DNA of 64,000 nucleotides from Lewinellaceae bacterium (GTDB lineage Bacteria; Bacteroidota; Bacteroidia; Chitinophagales; Saprospiraceae). The position numbers were made by a program, and so were the translations under genes. How positions within the stretch are numbered: position 1 is the first letter of the stretch; every line of letters starts with the position of its first letter. The notes under the pieces were generated by a model, which worked only from the letters and a program-made list of their open reading frames with translations, was not told the origin of the DNA and did no database searches. Location of the stretch: NCBI GenBank assembly GCA_020636435.1, contig JACJXX010000002.1, positions 1,550,001-1,614,000 of the forward strand, written 5' to 3'. Positions 61,073-64,000 of the stretch are shown piece after piece.

Positions 61073-63541
61073 CTATTCCTGCACATACACCCGCCTAACC
61101 CGCGGCGAAACACTGGTAAACACCTCATAAGGAATAGTGCCCATCGCCTGCGCCAGCTCCTCGGCGGCAGGCTCGGCGCCAAACACCACGACCTCGTCGC
61201 CTTCCGCCGCCAGAGGGATGTGCGTCACGTCGATCATACACATATCCATGCACACATTGCCGATAATGGGCGCCCGCTGCCCCCGTACCAGCAGGCTAAA
61301 CCGGCCGTTGCCCGCTGCCCGAGGCAGCCCGTCGGCGTAACCGATGCTGACGGTGGCGATGCGGGAAGGGCGCTGCACGGCGCCACTGCGGCCATAGCTC
61401 ACCGTATCGCCGGGCAGCAGGTGCTTGATTTGAGAAATGCGAGCCCGGAGGGTCAGCACCGTTTGGAGTTGCGCCTGCACCAGGCCCGTACTGTCAATAC
61501 CGTAGGTGCCGATGCCCAGGCGCACCATATCCATCTGATACTGCGGAAAACGAATGATGCCGCTGGAGTTGAGCAGGTGTCGCAGAGGGCGGTAGCCCAG
61601 AGCGGCAGCCAGGCGCTCGTACAGCGCCTCGAAACGGGCAGCCTGATCGAGGGTGAAGCCGTCGTGTTCCGGCGCCTCGCTGGCAGCCAGATGAGAAAAG
61701 ATACTACGCACTTCCAGTTGGGGGTTTTCGTTCAGCAGGGCAATAGCATCGTCCAGGTTGTCGGCGTCGAAGCCGAGGCGGTGCATGCCGGTGTCCAGCT
61801 TCAGGTGCACCACTGAGGAGGCACCGGACTGGCGGGTGAAGCGGCCGAACCGGCGCAGCAGTTCCGGGCTGTATAGCTCCGGCTCCAGGCGGTAGCGCAG
61901 GAGGCCGTCAAAGACGGCTTCCTCCGGGTTGAGGACCAGGATGGGCAACCCGATGCCCCCTTCCCGCAGCTCGATGCCTTCGTCGGCATAGGCCACTGCC
62001 AGGTAATCCGCCTGGTGGAATTCCAGGGTGCGGGCCACTTCCAGGCTGCCGCTGCCGTAAGCCGCCGCCTTGACCATCACCATCATCTTCGTTTCCGGCC
62101 GCAGCCACTGCTGGAAGACGCGAATGTTGTGAATGAGGGCGCTGAGGCCGACTTCAAGTTCCGTCTGATGGATTTTGCGGGAGAGTCGGCGGGCGATGCG
62201 CTCGAAGGAAAAGGGGCGGGCACCCTTGACGAGAATGGCCTCATCGTGGAAATCGCGGTGTTGCTGGGCTTCCAGAAAGGCATCCGTATTGGGGAAAAAA
62301 TGGGTTTCCACATCCGCCGGAAGGTGGCGGGCGATGACGGGAATGTCTTTGCCAATACCAAAAAAACGATGGACGGCGGCCTCCCGGATCAGGCCAGCCA
62401 CCTTATTATACAATTGCTCCGGCGGCTCTCCGCTCTGGAGAATATCGGACAGGATGAGGGTCCGGCGGGCATGGTGGTGTTGCCGGTGGAGGTAGGCCAG
62501 AGCGGCAGCCAGGGCGGTCAGGTCGAGGTTGTAACTGTCGTTGATGATGCTGCAGCCGTTGATGCCGACGCGCACCTCCAGGCGCATGGCCACCGGCTCC
62601 AGCAAAGGCATTCTTTCCTGAATGCGGCTCACAGGCACGTCCAGATAGAGCAATACGGCGCAGCAGTGGATGGCGTTTTCTATAGATGCTTCGTCCGTAA
62701 AGGGGATGCTGAAAGAAAAAGGCTTCCCTTTGTATTCTACGCCGATGAGGCTGCTTTCTCCCAGCGTTTCCACCGCTTTTACCCGCAGAGAAGCCTCCCC
62801 GGCTCTCGACCAGGTGAAGACGGGCTTACCCAATGCCTCAATTGCCCGGGCCACGCGCTCGTCATCGCGGCAGCAGATGATGATGTCGGCATGCTCGAAG
62901 AGCCGGAGCTTTTGATCGATCTTTTCTTCAATGGACGGGAAACCTTCTTTATGGGCCTGGCCGATGTTGGTGAACAGGCCGATATTGCACCGGATAACGG
63001 GCGCCAGCTTTTCCATTTCTCCCATGCGCGAGATGCCGGCTTCGAAGATGCCCAACTGGTGCTCCGGCTGCAATTGCCAGACGGAGAGGGGAACGCCCAC
63101 CTGGGAGTTGAAGCTCTTGGGGCTGCGCGCTATGCGGTAGTCCAGATGCAACAACTGGAACAGCCATTCTTTGACGATCGTCTTGCCGTTGCTGCCGGTG
63201 ATGCCGATCACCGGCAAATCGAACAACTGCCGGTGGTGGGCGGCCAGCCGTTGCAGGCAGAAAACGGTGTTGCCGCACAGCCACACGTTGGCTTCCGGCA
63301 TAGCAGAAAAATCAATGACGCGGGAAACCACAAAGTGGCGAACGCCCTTCTGGTACAAAGCGGGAACGTAATCATGCCCGTCGTGGTGCGGCCCCTCAAT
63401 GGCAAAAAAAATGGAACTCTCGGGAGATTGCATCTGCCTGCTGTCCAGCAGCAAACGAGAGACGGCCCCTGCCCTGCCCTGCTGCAGCCGGCGGGCGCCG
63501 AGGGCCAGTTGGATTTGTTCGGTGGTGTAGTTTTGGTGCAT
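61073..63541 (-). CDS. murF-alr: Bifunctional MurF ligase/alanine racemase
   Basis: 822 residues, the fused arrangement known in Bacteroidota. The first half (about 1-450) is UDP-MurNAc-tripeptide:D-Ala-D-Ala ligase, with the ATP-binding loop GITGSNGKT (113-121) and the partner motif NSQVGVPLSVW. The second half (about 455-822) is PLP-dependent alanine racemase. It has the lysine motif VKAAAYGSG, LKLDTGMHRLGF, VSYGRSGAVQ and SIGYADGLPR, then GNVCMDMCMIDV. The enzyme makes D-alanine and joins D-Ala-D-Ala to the muropeptide in the cytosol. D-Ala-D-Ala ligase itself is not encoded here. A large inverted repeat lies upstream. Confidence 0.93.
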   Translation of the reverse strand: MHQNYTTEQIQLALGARRLQQGRAGAVSRLLLDSRQMQSPESSIFFAIEGPHHDGHDYVPALYQKGVRHFVVSRVIDFSAMPEANVWLCGNTVFCLQRLAAHHRQLFDLPVIGITGSNGKTIVKEWLFQLLHLDYRIARSPKSFNSQVGVPLSVWQLQPEHQLGIFEAGISRMGEMEKLAPVIRCNIGLFTNIGQAHKEGFPSIEEKIDQKLRLFEHADIIICCRDDERVARAIEALGKPVFTWSRAGEASLRVKAVETLGESSLIGVEYKGKPFSFSIPFTDEASIENAIHCCAVLLYLDVPVSRIQERMPLLEPVAMRLEVRVGINGCSIINDSYNLDLTALAAALAYLHRQHHHARRTLILSDILQSGEPPEQLYNKVAGLIREAAVHRFFGIGKDIPVIARHLPADVETHFFPNTDAFLEAQQHRDFHDEAILVKGARPFSFERIARRLSRKIHQTELEVGLSALIHNIRVFQQWLRPETKMMVMVKAAAYGSGSLEVARTLEFHQADYLAVAYADEGIELREGGIGLPILVLNPEEAVFDGLLRYRLEPELYSPELLRRFGRFTRQSGASSVVHLKLDTGMHRLGFDADNLDDAIALLNENPQLEVRSIFSHLAASEAPEHDGFTLDQAARFEALYERLAAALGYRPLRHLLNSSGIIRFPQYQMDMVRLGIGTYGIDSTGLVQAQLQTVLTLRARISQIKHLLPGDTVSYGRSGAVQRPSRIATVSIGYADGLPRAAGNGRFSLLVRGQRAPIIGNVCMDMCMIDVTHIPLAAEGDEVVVFGAEPAAEELAQAMGTIPYEVFTSVSPRVRRVYVQE

Positions 63542-63642
63542 TGGACGCGCCAGATTGATCTGGTGCGTGCATTTTTTCCGCCAGGCGAGTAGTTGGACAG
63601 GTATAATTTAATTTATATCGTAAATGTTACTTTAAAATCGGA

Positions 63643-63737
63643 GAATGTTGTCTCCCCCTGGGGGGAGTTAGAGGGGGGAATTTTCAATGGCGAAAGCCAC
63701 AAATCTCCCTCCTAACCTCCCCCAGGGGAGGACAATT
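63643..63737. repeat. Large CCCCCTGGGGG-type inverted repeat
   Basis: The left arm (63643-63680, TGTCTCCCCCTGGGGGGAGT then TAGAGGGGGGAA) pairs with the right arm (63702-63737, CTCCCTCCTAACCTCCCCCA then GGGGAGGACA) with a few mismatches and a short AT-rich loop. I know this style of intergenic palindrome from many Bacteroidota genomes. It fills most of the spacer between murF-alr and purD. Confidence 0.85.
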
Positions 63738-63819
63738 CTAAACTAAATTTTCATCTATCCACTTACTCAAATCAAAAACTTACCTGTTCGGTCACACCAG
63801 AAATTAATTTCATAAATCA

Positions 63820-64000
63820 TTATAAATCAAAACCTATATCCTTTCGATAATACTTCCCTTCAAACTGCACCTTCTCCGCATTCTCCAGGGAAGCAGCCAC
63901 CGCCGCCCGGAATTCCACCCCATAGGAAGTCAGGGCGATGACCCGCCCGCCGTTGGTTTTCACCTGGCCATCCTCCAGTTTGGTGCCCGCGTGGAAGGCG
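63820..64000 (-). CDS. purD: Phosphoribosylamine-glycine ligase, C-terminal end
   Basis: The window ends inside this gene, so only the last 59 codons are seen. The minus strand reads AFHAGTKLEDGQVKTNGGRV then EKVQFEGKYYRKDIGFDL and a TAA stop at 63820-63822. HAGTK, TNGGRV and YYRKDIG are the well-conserved C-terminal motifs of PurD (GAR synthetase), which makes glycinamide ribonucleotide in purine synthesis. The rest lies to the right of the window. Confidence 0.9.
   Translation of the reverse strand, partial: AFHAGTKLEDGQVKTNGGRVIALTSYGVEFRAAVAASLENAEKVQFEGKYYRKDIGFDL

Noticed and set aside
62015..63592. 525-codon plus-strand frame opposite murF-alr
   Set aside because: Mirror of a well-conserved gene; no recognisable protein motifs.

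Overview
The window looks like a chromosomal segment of a Bacteroidota bacterium, most likely of the Saprospiria (Lewinella/Phaeodactylibacter-like). Pointers are a secreted protease with a type A type IX secretion (T9SS) C-terminal domain, four TonB-dependent receptors, a lipoprotein with a Bacteroidota surface-export-like signal, a DUF5723 outer-membrane protein, a fused MurF-alanine racemase, and at least one promoter-like TAnnTTTG box. I assign the lineage by inference only; there is no rRNA or tRNA in the window.

Layout. 1-7600: the frame-shifted end of an ABC permease, a two-gene secreted/HEAT-like unit, a DUF4058 gene and three unrecognised cytosolic genes, separated by repeat-rich spacers. 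7800-11510: a probable metal (zinc-like) uptake cassette of His/Cys-rich membrane protein, TonB receptor and lipoprotein. 11800-16830: two tandem beta-lactamase-like serine hydrolases facing a prolyl oligopeptidase, whose promoter region carries a complete ISAs1-type insertion sequence (16866-18137, 10-bp target duplication). 18858-21857: a large M43-type T9SS-exported protease. 22088-25671: a small membrane protein and a putative heme/hemoglobin-type TonB receptor. 25793-26258: a RelE/ParE-like toxin-antitoxin pair. 26550-35266: a two-component system followed by two paralogous TonB-type receptors with a secreted protein between them. 35423-50003: mostly housekeeping (odhB, gyrB, tsaE, ald, glyS) mixed with envelope proteins, including a 1045-residue modular DUF5723 protein with 90-bp internal repeats. 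50277-64000: envelope proteins, a cytosine-5 methyltransferase remnant, a LysM protein, recO, lpxH-like, an EamA transporter, a YkgJ-type Cys-cluster protein, a Tat-exported oxidoreductase, a DUF4412 protein, murF-alr, and the 3' end of purD.

The most unusual layer is intergenic. Three related non-autonomous elements (18637-18802, 39441-39632, 53285-53476) have terminal inverted repeats, TAA on both sides and a conserved nested stem; two of them end 55 and 18 bp before genes for exported proteins. A different element (2843-3057) has 23-bp inverted ends and an 8-bp target duplication. Several spacers hold tandem arrays with a strict 8-bp period but different sequences, and 38275-38372 can fold into a four-helix junction. 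Long perfect palindromes sit after several genes.

Genes are compactly arranged but mostly in short operons of one to three genes. Starts were chosen mainly from signal peptides, family alignments by memory, and overlaps; Shine-Dalgarno sites are weak throughout, as is usual for Bacteroidota.
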